A stretch of DNA of 64,000 nucleotides from a virus: positions 62,001-126,000 of the IMG/VR virus record IMGVR_UViG_3300026292_000003. One strand, 5' to 3'. Positions 18,210 to 25,720 of the stretch are shown here, piece after piece. Within the stretch, counting starts at the first letter, position 1; every line of letters begins with the position of its first letter. Under the pieces are notes generated by a model. The model was given only the letters and a program-made list of their open reading frames with translations, ran no database searches and was not told the DNA's origin. Both the position numbers and the translations under genes were made by a program.

Positions 18210-18984
18210 TAATGGTGAAGATTTAATATTGGCTATGGGAGCTCCAGGTTCAAGATGGAGTGGAGCAATACGTATACTATCTTTGATGTATGAAAATATT
18301 AATACATCGGATAACAATGACGAATGGAACTACGAAAAGTCTGTAAGTTATAACAAATATTTACAAGCTACTAGGCTTGAAGATAGACGTGAAGAACCAA
18401 ATAGACAAATTAAAGTTGGCTGGCATCGTGGTGCATATTGGGGTCCAGGAAATCCAGCAGGTGATAAATTTGATGTATTAGATACACTAACTAAAGAAGA
18501 GATAATAGAAGAATTTAAAAAGCCTTTTACTAATTGGGAACCAGGAATTAAAATAATTAAGAGTCACTGGTTCAGTTATCATATTCCTTTATTAAGAGAA
18601 TTATTTCCAAAAGCTATACTGTGGTCATTTCATGATACTGATAAGATTTGCCAAGACTGGTGGCATACTGTTGGCGGTTGGGAAATTTCCTATCCTAATT
18701 ATGATTGGTATAAAGATGACGAAACTATGCTTAAACAAATAGGCATAGAAAATAATAATATAAAAGATAATTTTAATTTAAAAAGATATACTACTTGGAA
18801 AGAAGCAGTTAAAGAGTTAGGCTTTCCTGTAGACATAAGAACGCCAGCAGAAATAATAGATATGGAACCAAAATTTATAGATTCTTTTAAACCGTCAATG
18901 TATAGTAATTCAGAAAACTTTAATAAGTTCTTAGATTCAGTTTTTAGCAGAAAAGAAATGGGTATTATTAACCCAACTTTGTAG
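18202..18984 (+). CDS. Sulfotransferase-like protein
   Basis: A 260-residue protein. The N-terminal ILAMGAPGSRWSGAIRIL resembles the PAPS-binding 5'-phosphosulfate loop of sulfotransferases. KIIKSHWFSYHIPLLRELFP followed by AILWSFHDTDKICQDWW resembles the second strand and 3'-phosphate-binding helix, though the usual Arg/Ser pair is not clear. The identification is tentative. It ends the plus-strand run and overlaps the convergent Nudix gene tail to tail by 17 nt. Confidence 0.5.
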   Translation: MNNNGEDLILAMGAPGSRWSGAIRILSLMYENINTSDNNDEWNYEKSVSYNKYLQATRLEDRREEPNRQIKVGWHRGAYWGPGNPAGDKFDVLDTLTKEEIIEEFKKPFTNWEPGIKIIKSHWFSYHIPLLRELFPKAILWSFHDTDKICQDWWHTVGGWEISYPNYDWYKDDETMLKQIGIENNNIKDNFNLKRYTTWKEAVKELGFPVDIRTPAEIIDMEPKFIDSFKPSMYSNSENFNKFLDSVFSRKEMGIINPTL

Positions 18985-19402
18985 AGTGTTGCTCGTATAC
19001 AGTTCTTACTTTTTTAATAAACTGTTTTGAGTTACATTGTATTTTAGCACCTGGGTGTAATGGTCTTGGCCAATTACCTATTTTAACCCAACAATAACCA
19101 TCACTTTCATTATTTAATATAGGAATAAATTCTTCATCTATAGTAACAACAAAGCTATGGTATATAAATTTTTTATTAGGACTTGTAAATTTATTAATAG
19201 GAATAACTTTTTTAATATCAGGAACTAATCCTAGTTCCTCTTCAATTTCTCTATACAATGTATCAATTGGTTTTTCGTTATTATCCGATTTGCCTCCGAA
19301 GAAGCCCCACGTTCTAGGGTGATTAACTTCACCACTTCTGTGTTGTAACATAACTCTTCCGGTATCAGTGCTAAGAAATATACATCCTGCGGCTGTTATC
19401 AT
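18968..19402 (-). CDS. Nudix hydrolase
   Basis: A 144-residue protein with a complete Nudix box, G-x5-E-x7-REIEEELGL at residues 37-59, including all metal-binding Glu residues. The Trp-Gly before the box (TWGFFGG) and AAGCIFL N-terminal strand are standard. Such enzymes hydrolyse nucleoside diphosphates linked to another moiety, for example oxidised dNTPs, sugar nucleotides or capped RNA; the substrate cannot be read here. I set the start at ATG 19402, which has AGGA 5-6 nt upstream, rather than the TTG 24 nt further out. It follows gp15 on the minus-strand transcript. Confidence 0.85.
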   Translation of the reverse strand: MITAAGCIFLSTDTGRVMLQHRSGEVNHPRTWGFFGGKSDNNEKPIDTLYREIEEELGLVPDIKKVIPINKFTSPNKKFIYHSFVVTIDEEFIPILNNESDGYCWVKIGNWPRPLHPGAKIQCNSKQFIKKVRTVYEQHSTKLG

Positions 19403-19450
19403 ATGTGTCCTATCCAATGTGTGCAATCGTCGTGTGGGTCATCGCATTCA

Positions 19451-20812
19451 CTACAAGTAGAGTCTCCAGTATCCTGCATTATAGATTCCTTCATAACTGT
19501 TAACCCATTCTGTTCCGTTCCATTCTAATTGATCACTACTTGATAAGTTTGTAACGTATTGTGTATCGGATACTGTACTGCTATCAAAACTAACATTCCA
19601 AGATGAACCGTTGTATTCAATAATGTCATATTTGTTAGCAACTAATCCGCTCCAAGTTGGTGTTGATGGAATAGGATTGATTAATATATAACGTTGTCCT
19701 ATTGCTGAACTAGGAACTGTCCCGTCCCCTGGGTAATTAATTGATGGATCTAAAATAGCATTTACTGCTGATAATGTATTTGTAGGTAAAGTTGAAGTAT
19801 CAATGTCTACAGTTAATAAGTTAGGATTACTTGGGTGTTCATCTAAACGTCCAATAATATCTTCATCTTTAGCTCCTGGGTCTTTTGATTTTCTAAGTCT
19901 TAATTGACTTATTCCAGGTCTTAATACACCAAATGGAGTAAGTTCTTTAGTCCATTCTAAAACGTTTCCGTCATCATCTAAATTACTTCCGTTGGTATTT
20001 AATAGCTGAAGGTCATTGTTCTCATATTTTACTTTTCTGTTTTCATATGTTACAACTGTATATTGTAACGTTTCGTTATTAAATGGTTGTTCAGCTTTAA
20101 ATAGATCTAAGTTTTCATCATCCAAGTTATAAAGTTCACTAATGATTGTGTGAATTAATTTTTGTTGTTTAACCTTTGCAGGAGGATTTATATAAACTGG
20201 TATATCAAATGACATTGTAGCAACATCAATAATATCGTCAATACTTGATCCAACACTTCTTGTACTCCAAGTAGTATTAGTAAGTTCTACGTGAGATAAT
20301 GCAGTCCAGTCTAATGGACTAGCATTTGTTCTAATATCTAATGTAGGATTAAATAAAACAAGCATCTGTTCTAGTAACTGTAATTTTTGATCTGTATTTG
20401 ATGTCCATACGTCTGCGTTCATTTGCATTAAGTATGGAACAGGAGCATGACGCTCTACAGTATAACTATTACCTTTTTCGTTTTTATATTCTCCAGTAGT
20501 TTGGTCGTATTTCTTTTCGTATACCTGAACTTTATCGACATGATCTTGGTAAGTACGTCTTTCAGGTATTAAATTTAAATTAGTTACATAACAACTTATA
20601 AATGGAACAGTATTCATAATGTTTTCACTGTTCTCTCTTGTTATGTGAGCCGCCATTCTGTTTATGTCACCATAACGTACTGGAACTTTATGATATACTG
20701 GAAGACCAGAATCTTCATTTTTGCCCATTTGTACACTGAAGCCACTAAACAATCTTATAAATTGTTGAATGTATCTTCTTATTTGTTTATCATAAAAGTA
20801 TTGTTGGCTCAT
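19451..20812 (-). CDS. 15: Tail sheath stabiliser and completion protein gp15
   Basis: A 453-residue protein whose N-terminus (YFYDKQIRRYIQQFIRLFSGF, then VPVRYGD) parallels T4 gp15 (YFYNSSFRRY..., VPITYAS), and whose SSIDDIIDVATMSFDIPVYINPP block matches the T4 segment ending in WMYPP. T4 gp15 (272 residues) caps the sheath and joins the tail to the neck. This version is 180 residues longer; the extra C-terminus carries two YNGSSW/WNGTEW segments like those in the sheath of this phage. It overlaps gp14 by 4 nt on the minus strand. Confidence 0.8.
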   Translation of the reverse strand: MSQQYFYDKQIRRYIQQFIRLFSGFSVQMGKNEDSGLPVYHKVPVRYGDINRMAAHITRENSENIMNTVPFISCYVTNLNLIPERRTYQDHVDKVQVYEKKYDQTTGEYKNEKGNSYTVERHAPVPYLMQMNADVWTSNTDQKLQLLEQMLVLFNPTLDIRTNASPLDWTALSHVELTNTTWSTRSVGSSIDDIIDVATMSFDIPVYINPPAKVKQQKLIHTIISELYNLDDENLDLFKAEQPFNNETLQYTVVTYENRKVKYENNDLQLLNTNGSNLDDDGNVLEWTKELTPFGVLRPGISQLRLRKSKDPGAKDEDIIGRLDEHPSNPNLLTVDIDTSTLPTNTLSAVNAILDPSINYPGDGTVPSSAIGQRYILINPIPSTPTWSGLVANKYDIIEYNGSSWNVSFDSSTVSDTQYVTNLSSSDQLEWNGTEWVNSYEGIYNAGYWRLYL

Positions 20813-21879
20813 TTTTTGAAATCACTTTTTGGTTTAATAACTTGAGATAGAGGCTGACGTTCTGGAAATTCCTGATCGTCAATAATTGTTGTAGCCTTGT
20901 TATTGATAAAGCTACTAGCATTATAAGTTCTATCACTCCAAGTTTGTTCAGTGACATTATCATATAGTCTATGCCACTTACTTCCACGCCTTACAAATAA
21001 TCTATTAGGCGTAAAGTCTGTTCTAATAAAGTATTCACCTTCTTTCGGGTTAGCTGGAAACTGGTCACCTTGTTGTAAAGTTTCACCATGTTTGTATTCG
21101 CTGTCAACTTCTTCTTGACCAAATAAATGTTCTGCAAGTGGTAAACCTAATGGATCAGCTTCTTCGGCACTTTTCACAATAGCATTACTAATATTAAGTT
21201 CTGTTTTATAAGCACTAACTTTATTTTTAAGGCTATCTGGATCTTTAGCACTACCAAGTATATCTTTGTATTCTTGTGTATCTGTTAATGGTGCTACTTT
21301 AATTCTCCAAATGTGTGGGTACCAAGTTTGTGAAAATCCTTCACTACCCCTTGCGGCATCTTGAACTACATAAAACTTATTAATAGCATCTCTATCGTTG
21401 CTTAATAATAGTTCATCTCTAAGGTGAGGTAATTCAATAACATCTCCTGGCATTAATCTTCTACCAAGTCTTTCTACCATATCGTTTATATGAAAAGATA
21501 TAAACAAAGTATCGTTAGTTAAAAATAAACCAAATTGAGTTAAGTCAAAGTCGTTATCACTAACGTTATACACGCCACGAAGTTCAAAAATATCAGGATC
21601 ATATTTACGATCTCTGTTTTCCATAAACAGTAAGTCTTGTATGTTAGTTTCATCAATTATACCTTCTGGATTTACTTCTTCACTTGTTACATTATCTATT
21701 TCCATACCACTGCCGTAGTTCGGCTCGCTAGGATCATTGTTGCCTTGTTGAGGTTGTGGACCCAAATACTTGTGAACGTGTATAGCCGTACCGCCTATAT
21801 CGAACTGTTCTCGTATAGTTCTGTCCATGAATTTGTAATCATTACCTTTATAAGGCTTATATAGTGTAAAACGTGGCAT
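20809..21879 (-). CDS. 14: Neck protein gp14
   Basis: A 356-residue protein upstream of gp15 on the same strand. Its RTIREQFDIGGTAIHVHKYL opening and the LMPGDVIELPHLRDELL...INKFYVVQDAARGSEGFS...PHIWRIKVAPL core fit T4-like gp14, which forms the neck ring with gp13 (T4: 256 residues). Residues 275-305 contain an inserted PKEGEYFIRTDFTPNRLFVRRGSKWHRL module resembling the GDxW repeats of the sheath. Its late promoter is on the minus strand at 21901-21907. Confidence 0.75.
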   Translation of the reverse strand: MPRFTLYKPYKGNDYKFMDRTIREQFDIGGTAIHVHKYLGPQPQQGNNDPSEPNYGSGMEIDNVTSEEVNPEGIIDETNIQDLLFMENRDRKYDPDIFELRGVYNVSDNDFDLTQFGLFLTNDTLFISFHINDMVERLGRRLMPGDVIELPHLRDELLLSNDRDAINKFYVVQDAARGSEGFSQTWYPHIWRIKVAPLTDTQEYKDILGSAKDPDSLKNKVSAYKTELNISNAIVKSAEEADPLGLPLAEHLFGQEEVDSEYKHGETLQQGDQFPANPKEGEYFIRTDFTPNRLFVRRGSKWHRLYDNVTEQTWSDRTYNASSFINNKATTIIDDQEFPERQPLSQVIKPKSDFKK

Positions 21880-21900
21880 ATGGTTTTCCTTGTTATGTTG

Positions 21901-21907
21901 TATTTAT
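21901..21907 (-). promoter_or_regulatory. Late promoter, gp14-gp15-Nudix unit
   Basis: On the minus strand this reads GCATAAATA, with the core 22 nt before the gp14 ATG. It is divergent from the plus-strand late promoter at 21934. Confidence 0.65.
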
Positions 21908-21933
21908 GCCTTTTGATACTAATATGATTATGG

Positions 21934-21940
21934 ATAAATA
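21934..21940 (+). promoter_or_regulatory. Late promoter of the transporter-halogenase operon
   Basis: GGATAAATATTA, 32 nt before ATG 21973, with an AAGGAA Shine-Dalgarno between. The distance also argues that the transporter starts at 21973. Confidence 0.65.
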
Positions 21941-21972
21941 TTATATACTCACATAATATAAGGAATCACAAT

Positions 21973-22941
21973 ATGTTTAGATTTTATACAGAAAGAAAAT
22001 GGGCGTTATGGGCTTGGTTAGGTTCAGCAATCATTTTATCATCTTTATGGGTTCAAGTAAAAATTGACGTTAAAATCAATGAATGGTTTGGTCAGTTTTA
22101 CGATATGATCCAAAAAGCACTGGCTACACCTAATGCAATTACCATAGGTGAATACTGGGCCAGTTTATTATCTTTTATTACACTAGCAGGAATATATGTA
22201 GCACTAGCAGTAGCAATAAGTTTCTTTACAGCTCACTTCTTGTTTAGATGGAGAACTGCAATGGTAGAATGGTATCATGCAGTTTATGATAGAGCAAGAA
22301 AAATAGAAGGAGCGGCACAAAGGGTACAAGAAGATACTATAAAATTCTCTAGAATAATGGAATCACTTGGTACAAGTTTAATTGAATCAATTATGGTTCT
22401 TGTGCAGTTTGTTCCAATCTTGTTAGGACTATCAATAGGTATACCAATATTCTTTTTTGGTGATTGGCAATATGGATTAGTTACGGGTGCTATTATTTGG
22501 TCCGTAGGTGGTACATTATTTTTAATTGCATTAGGTTGGTTACTAAGATTAGTTGGCGTTGAATATGACTTGCAAAAGAAAGAAGCCGCTTATCGTAAAA
22601 TACTTGTTATAGCAGAAGATGACGATAACGTCAGACCTAAAACAATAAATGAGTTATTTGATGATGTTAGGAAAATTCATTTCTTATCATATATTAAATA
22701 TCTTTATTTTAATATTGGTCGTATTGCTTATTTACAAGCAAACGTTTTAAGTGCCTACGTATTTCTTGCACCAGCCATTGTAGCAGGCGTTGTTACATTA
22801 GGTGTGATGCAACAAATAATTAGAGCATTTGGTCGTGTAGAAGGAAGTATGCAATACTTACTTAAAGCATGGCCTACAATTATTGAATTAATGAGTGTAT
22901 ATAGACGTTTAAGAGAGTTTGAAAAACAGATTACTAAATAA
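21973..22941 (+). CDS. sbmA: SbmA/BacA-family peptide transporter
   Basis: A 322-residue inner-membrane protein with clear similarity to E. coli SbmA and rhizobial BacA: KINEWFGQFYDMIQKAL, FRWRTAMVEWY, the family hallmark IEGAAQRVQEDTIKF near residue 117, YGLVTGAIIWSV, EAAYRKILVIAEDD, YFNIGRIAYLQ and VEGSMQYLLKAWPTIIELMSVYRRLREFE. SbmA/BacA are proton-driven homodimers that import peptides such as microcin B17 and proline-rich antimicrobial peptides. About 80 residues, the first membrane segment of E. coli SbmA (406 residues), are missing, yet promoter and Shine-Dalgarno fix this start. Some six hydrophobic segments remain. It heads an operon with rpiB and a halogenase. A phage-borne copy is unusual. 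Confidence 0.88.
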   Translation: MFRFYTERKWALWAWLGSAIILSSLWVQVKIDVKINEWFGQFYDMIQKALATPNAITIGEYWASLLSFITLAGIYVALAVAISFFTAHFLFRWRTAMVEWYHAVYDRARKIEGAAQRVQEDTIKFSRIMESLGTSLIESIMVLVQFVPILLGLSIGIPIFFFGDWQYGLVTGAIIWSVGGTLFLIALGWLLRLVGVEYDLQKKEAAYRKILVIAEDDDNVRPKTINELFDDVRKIHFLSYIKYLYFNIGRIAYLQANVLSAYVFLAPAIVAGVVTLGVMQQIIRAFGRVEGSMQYLLKAWPTIIELMSVYRRLREFEKQITK

Positions 22942-22958
22942 TCATAGAGGAGAGATTT

Positions 22959-23453
22959 ATGAAATCAGTTCAATTACAAGTAGCTTCAGACCATAGAGGT
23001 ATGGAGTTAAAAGATCAATTATCAAATTGGTTAACACCTGTTGACGAAGATGTACCTACTAAATTTGGTATAGATTTATTTCACGATATAGGAATTTACG
23101 ATGATAAGAAAAAAGTAGACTATCCTCGAATAGTACAAATGTTCTGTAAGGATATATCTACTCCTGATAAAGTAACTGCAGGTTGGACAGTATACAATAA
23201 AGGAATACTTATTTGTGGATCTGGCTATGGAGTTTCTATAGCGGCCAACAGGCATCCATATGTTAGAGCAGTAGTTTGTAGAACTGCTAAAGAAGCAGAG
23301 ATGTCACGTAAACACAATGATGCTAATGTACTATGTTTAGGTGCTGACTTTACATCATTAAACCAAGCAAAGAAAATATGCGAAGCATTTTTTACTACTG
23401 ACTTTGAAGGTGGAAGACACTTGAAAAGAATAAAAAGTATAAGCACATACTAA
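22959..23453 (+). CDS. rpiB: Ribose-5-phosphate isomerase B
   Basis: A 164-residue RpiB/LacAB-family enzyme interconverting ribulose 5-phosphate and ribose 5-phosphate. SDHRG supplies the phosphate/substrate Asp-His, GILICGSGYGVSIAANR the catalytic Cys loop, and SRKHNDANVL the ring-opening His; FEGGRHLKRIKSIS is the usual C-terminus. An insert of about 15 residues after residue 20 (DEDVPTKFGIDLFHD) is not in E. coli RpiB (149 residues). It has its own AGGAGA site. In a phage, this would draw pentose-phosphate carbon towards PRPP and nucleotides. It follows the transporter by 17 nt. Confidence 0.88.
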   Translation: MKSVQLQVASDHRGMELKDQLSNWLTPVDEDVPTKFGIDLFHDIGIYDDKKKVDYPRIVQMFCKDISTPDKVTAGWTVYNKGILICGSGYGVSIAANRHPYVRAVVCRTAKEAEMSRKHNDANVLCLGADFTSLNQAKKICEAFFTTDFEGGRHLKRIKSISTY

Positions 23454-23454
23454 T

Positions 23455-23826
23455 ATGATATTAATATTATTAACAACTTTTTTATTATGGGCTATATTAG
23501 TTTATATAACTTATTCTGCAACCGGGTTAACACGTGTACGAGAAGTGTACACAATGTGGTTCGATAAACAATATTGGAAAAAAAGATATAATGTTGTTGA
23601 AGCACTAGCCTGGAGCGGAAAGTTATTAGTTATATTGCCTGCTATATTCTTTGGGTATGAAGTATGGTGGGCTCATATAATTACACTAGCAACATCTGCT
23701 CTTTTAATATGGGTTAGTGAACAAAAACTATTACCTACTCTTTTAGCATTTAATACATTATGGATAGGTATAAGTTCATATATATTAGTTAGATACTTTT
23801 ATACAAATTATTGGATGATACAATGA
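23455..23826 (+). CDS. Small integral membrane protein
   Basis: A 123-residue protein with three to four hydrophobic helices (ILILLTTFLLWAILVYITYSA; AWSGKLLVILPAIFFGYEVWWAHIITLATSALLIWV; LLAFNTLWIGISSYILV). No family recognised. It lies between rpiB and the halogenase, starting 1 nt after rpiB and overlapping the halogenase ATG (ATGA). Its place in the operon suggests a role with the transporter, but this is only inference. Confidence 0.7.
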   Translation: MILILLTTFLLWAILVYITYSATGLTRVREVYTMWFDKQYWKKRYNVVEALAWSGKLLVILPAIFFGYEVWWAHIITLATSALLIWVSEQKLLPTLLAFNTLWIGISSYILVRYFYTNYWMIQ

Positions 23827-25031
23827 AGATATGCATAATTGGTGGCGGAACAGCCGGTTGGTGGTGTGCAGGTTATATGGAAAAGTTTTTACCTGACGCA
23901 GAACTAACACTTATAGAAAGTGATCAAATTCCTACAATAGGAGTAGGAGAAGGAACACTTCCACAGATTGGTGTATTTTTTGAAGAACTAGGCATTCCAG
24001 AAAAAGAATGGATGGATGGTTGTAATGCAGTTCACAAATATGGTAACATAAAATATGAATGGGATGAACTTGGTGCAGATCCATACTTAATGACATTCTG
24101 GCAAAACGAACCAAAGTCATTATTTAATGATTGGTATCAACAATACAAGCAAGGTAAAAAAGTTAGAGATGATATTAATCCAGACTTATATGATAAAGAA
24201 GGTTGGAGAGCAGTAGCATATCATTTAGATGCTAATCTTGCAGGACACGTTGTACGTGATCATTGTAAACGTGTTAATCATGTTATTGATACATTAGAAG
24301 AACTTCCTCCAGGATATGACTTATATGTAGATGCTACAGGATTTCGCAGACAGTTTGTAAAAGATAAAACTGAAGAAACATTTAGTGAACATCATAAAGT
24401 TAATCGTTCTTGGGTTAGACCATTAGAGTTAGAAGATGAAATTACACCATATACAAGAACACTAGCTAGACCTGACGGTTGGCAGTTTATGGTAGACTTA
24501 CAACATAGAACAGGAACAGGTTATGTTTTTAGTACTGATTTTGTAAGTGAAGAAGAAGCATTAGAAAAGTTTAAAGGATGGACTGCACATAGAACTCCTT
24601 TTAAAGGTATAGAACCACGACTACTAAAATGGAAACCTGGAGTATTAAAGAATCCTTGGGTAGACAATGTAGTCTCTATTGGACTAGGTCAAGGATTTGT
24701 AGATCCATTAGAAGCAAATGGATTATTTTTAGTGCAATACAGTATTACGTTATTAGTAAGATGTATACTAAAAGGTTCATCACCAAAAGCATATAATAAG
24801 GCAATAATGAAAGTACAAAAAGATAATTCAGACTACATATTACATCACTATATGTTAAGTGATCGTACAGATACTGAATTTTGGAAATACTATAGTAAGT
24901 TTGATGCAAGTAAAACTCTATGGGAAAGCTATACAAAGAATTCTAACAAGTATACTAGTCTATATCCTGATGCAATATGGGCATCTTTGGGCTTATATTT
25001 TGACAATTTTAAGCATTATCCAGGAAAATAA
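23823..25031 (+). CDS. Flavin-dependent (tryptophan-type) halogenase
   Basis: A 402-residue FAD enzyme. The start is the ATGA overlap at 23823. IIGGGTAGWWCAGYM is the tryptophan-halogenase form of the dinucleotide motif; GVGEGTLPQIGVFFEELGI and AVHKYGNIKYEW hold the flavin loop and the candidate catalytic Lys. The conserved WxWxIP is replaced by WQFMVDL, which loses the second Trp and the Ile-Pro, followed by the normal RTGTGYVFS. FVDPLEANGLFLVQ is a family C-terminal block. It is shorter than PrnA-type enzymes (about 500-540 residues). A cyanophage halogenase that can iodinate aromatic substrates (VirX1) is known, so a phage origin is plausible. Natural substrate unknown. Confidence 0.85.
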   Translation: MKICIIGGGTAGWWCAGYMEKFLPDAELTLIESDQIPTIGVGEGTLPQIGVFFEELGIPEKEWMDGCNAVHKYGNIKYEWDELGADPYLMTFWQNEPKSLFNDWYQQYKQGKKVRDDINPDLYDKEGWRAVAYHLDANLAGHVVRDHCKRVNHVIDTLEELPPGYDLYVDATGFRRQFVKDKTEETFSEHHKVNRSWVRPLELEDEITPYTRTLARPDGWQFMVDLQHRTGTGYVFSTDFVSEEEALEKFKGWTAHRTPFKGIEPRLLKWKPGVLKNPWVDNVVSIGLGQGFVDPLEANGLFLVQYSITLLVRCILKGSSPKAYNKAIMKVQKDNSDYILHHYMLSDRTDTEFWKYYSKFDASKTLWESYTKNSNKYTSLYPDAIWASLGLYFDNFKHYPGK

Positions 25032-25059
25032 ATCAACAAAAAACAAAAAAAGATGTAAG

Positions 25060-25083
25060 TCCTTGATTTTTAAGGGTTTTTTT
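25060..25083 (+). terminator. Weak terminator after the halogenase
   Basis: A short 6-bp stem with two G-U pairs (25060-25065 with 25071-25076) followed by seven T at 25077-25083. The stem is weak, but the T run and the new promoter 14 nt downstream support termination here. Confidence 0.5.
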
Positions 25084-25096
25084 CTGCTGAATAAGG

Positions 25097-25125
25097 TTGA
25101 CATATAAGACGTCTTACTGTAAACT
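25097..25125 (+). promoter_or_regulatory. Sigma70-type promoter
   Basis: TTGACA at 25097-25102, 17-nt spacer, TAAACT at 25120-25125. It precedes the unknown gene at 25157, which has an AAAGGAG Shine-Dalgarno. Confidence 0.65.
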
Positions 25126-25156
25126 GTAAGTATAGTTAGAAACAAAGGAGCAATAA

Positions 25157-25510
25157 ATGATGAAATATAAACTTTTTCAAATCCACGTTACAAAAGCAGA
25201 GCATGATAAAATTAATGCTGAAGGTCACGATTCTGTAGAAAAGCATAAACTTAAACTTGATATGTCTTTCGCTAGAGATAAAACTTCATCGATTGCTAAA
25301 GAAGCATTTGATAAAGGTTATTACACACACGTTTCAAATATTACAACTGAAAAAGGTCTTGAAGGTGTATTTGAAGTAGGTAATATTGGTCCAGAAGAAA
25401 ATATTGAAAGACTTCACCCTATGTATTCAACTTCAGTAGGTGATATTGTTGTTGATCCTGAAGGCAACAAACACGTTGTTGCTAGTTATGGTTTCCAAGA
25501 GGTAGAATAA
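25157..25510 (+). CDS. Conserved hypothetical protein
   Basis: A 117-residue protein. The C-terminal half, GNIGPEENIERLHPMYSTSVGDIVVDPEGNKHVVASYGFQ, resembles the small beta domain found in YodL-like phage and plasmid proteins, where SVGDIV and a final aromatic/hydrophobic strand are conserved. No catalytic residues are evident. A sigma70-type promoter and good Shine-Dalgarno indicate early or middle expression. It overlaps the next gene by 1 nt. Confidence 0.65.
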   Translation: MMKYKLFQIHVTKAEHDKINAEGHDSVEKHKLKLDMSFARDKTSSIAKEAFDKGYYTHVSNITTEKGLEGVFEVGNIGPEENIERLHPMYSTSVGDIVVDPEGNKHVVASYGFQEVE

Positions 25511-25704
25511 TGAAACTACAGCCTGAAGAAGTCGTTGAGGCTATTGCTCGTTTAGATCACGAAAGCAAACAAGAATTCGCAAACATTTTAGTAACTAAAT
25601 GGTCCACACTTGCAGGACACATATCATCTATGATTGACATAGAACTGCAAGATAAAGACGTAAACAGCCATTTTTCTGCTAAAGATGATATATACAAAAA
25701 ATAA
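25510..25704 (+). CDS. Small helical protein, unknown
   Basis: A 64-residue acidic, helical protein (LQPEEVVEAIARLDHESKQEFANILVTKW). Coupled to the gene before it by TAATG, and followed 16 nt later by the gene at 25721. No family recognised; small size and coupling suggest an accessory of its neighbour. Confidence 0.6.
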   Translation: MKLQPEEVVEAIARLDHESKQEFANILVTKWSTLAGHISSMIDIELQDKDVNSHFSAKDDIYKK

Positions 25705-25720
25705 CTAAAGGAGATTTCTG

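Noticed and set aside
24859-25107. Frame overlapping the end of the halogenase and the terminator region
   Set aside because: It is out of frame with the halogenase, low complexity, and runs through the T-rich terminator.
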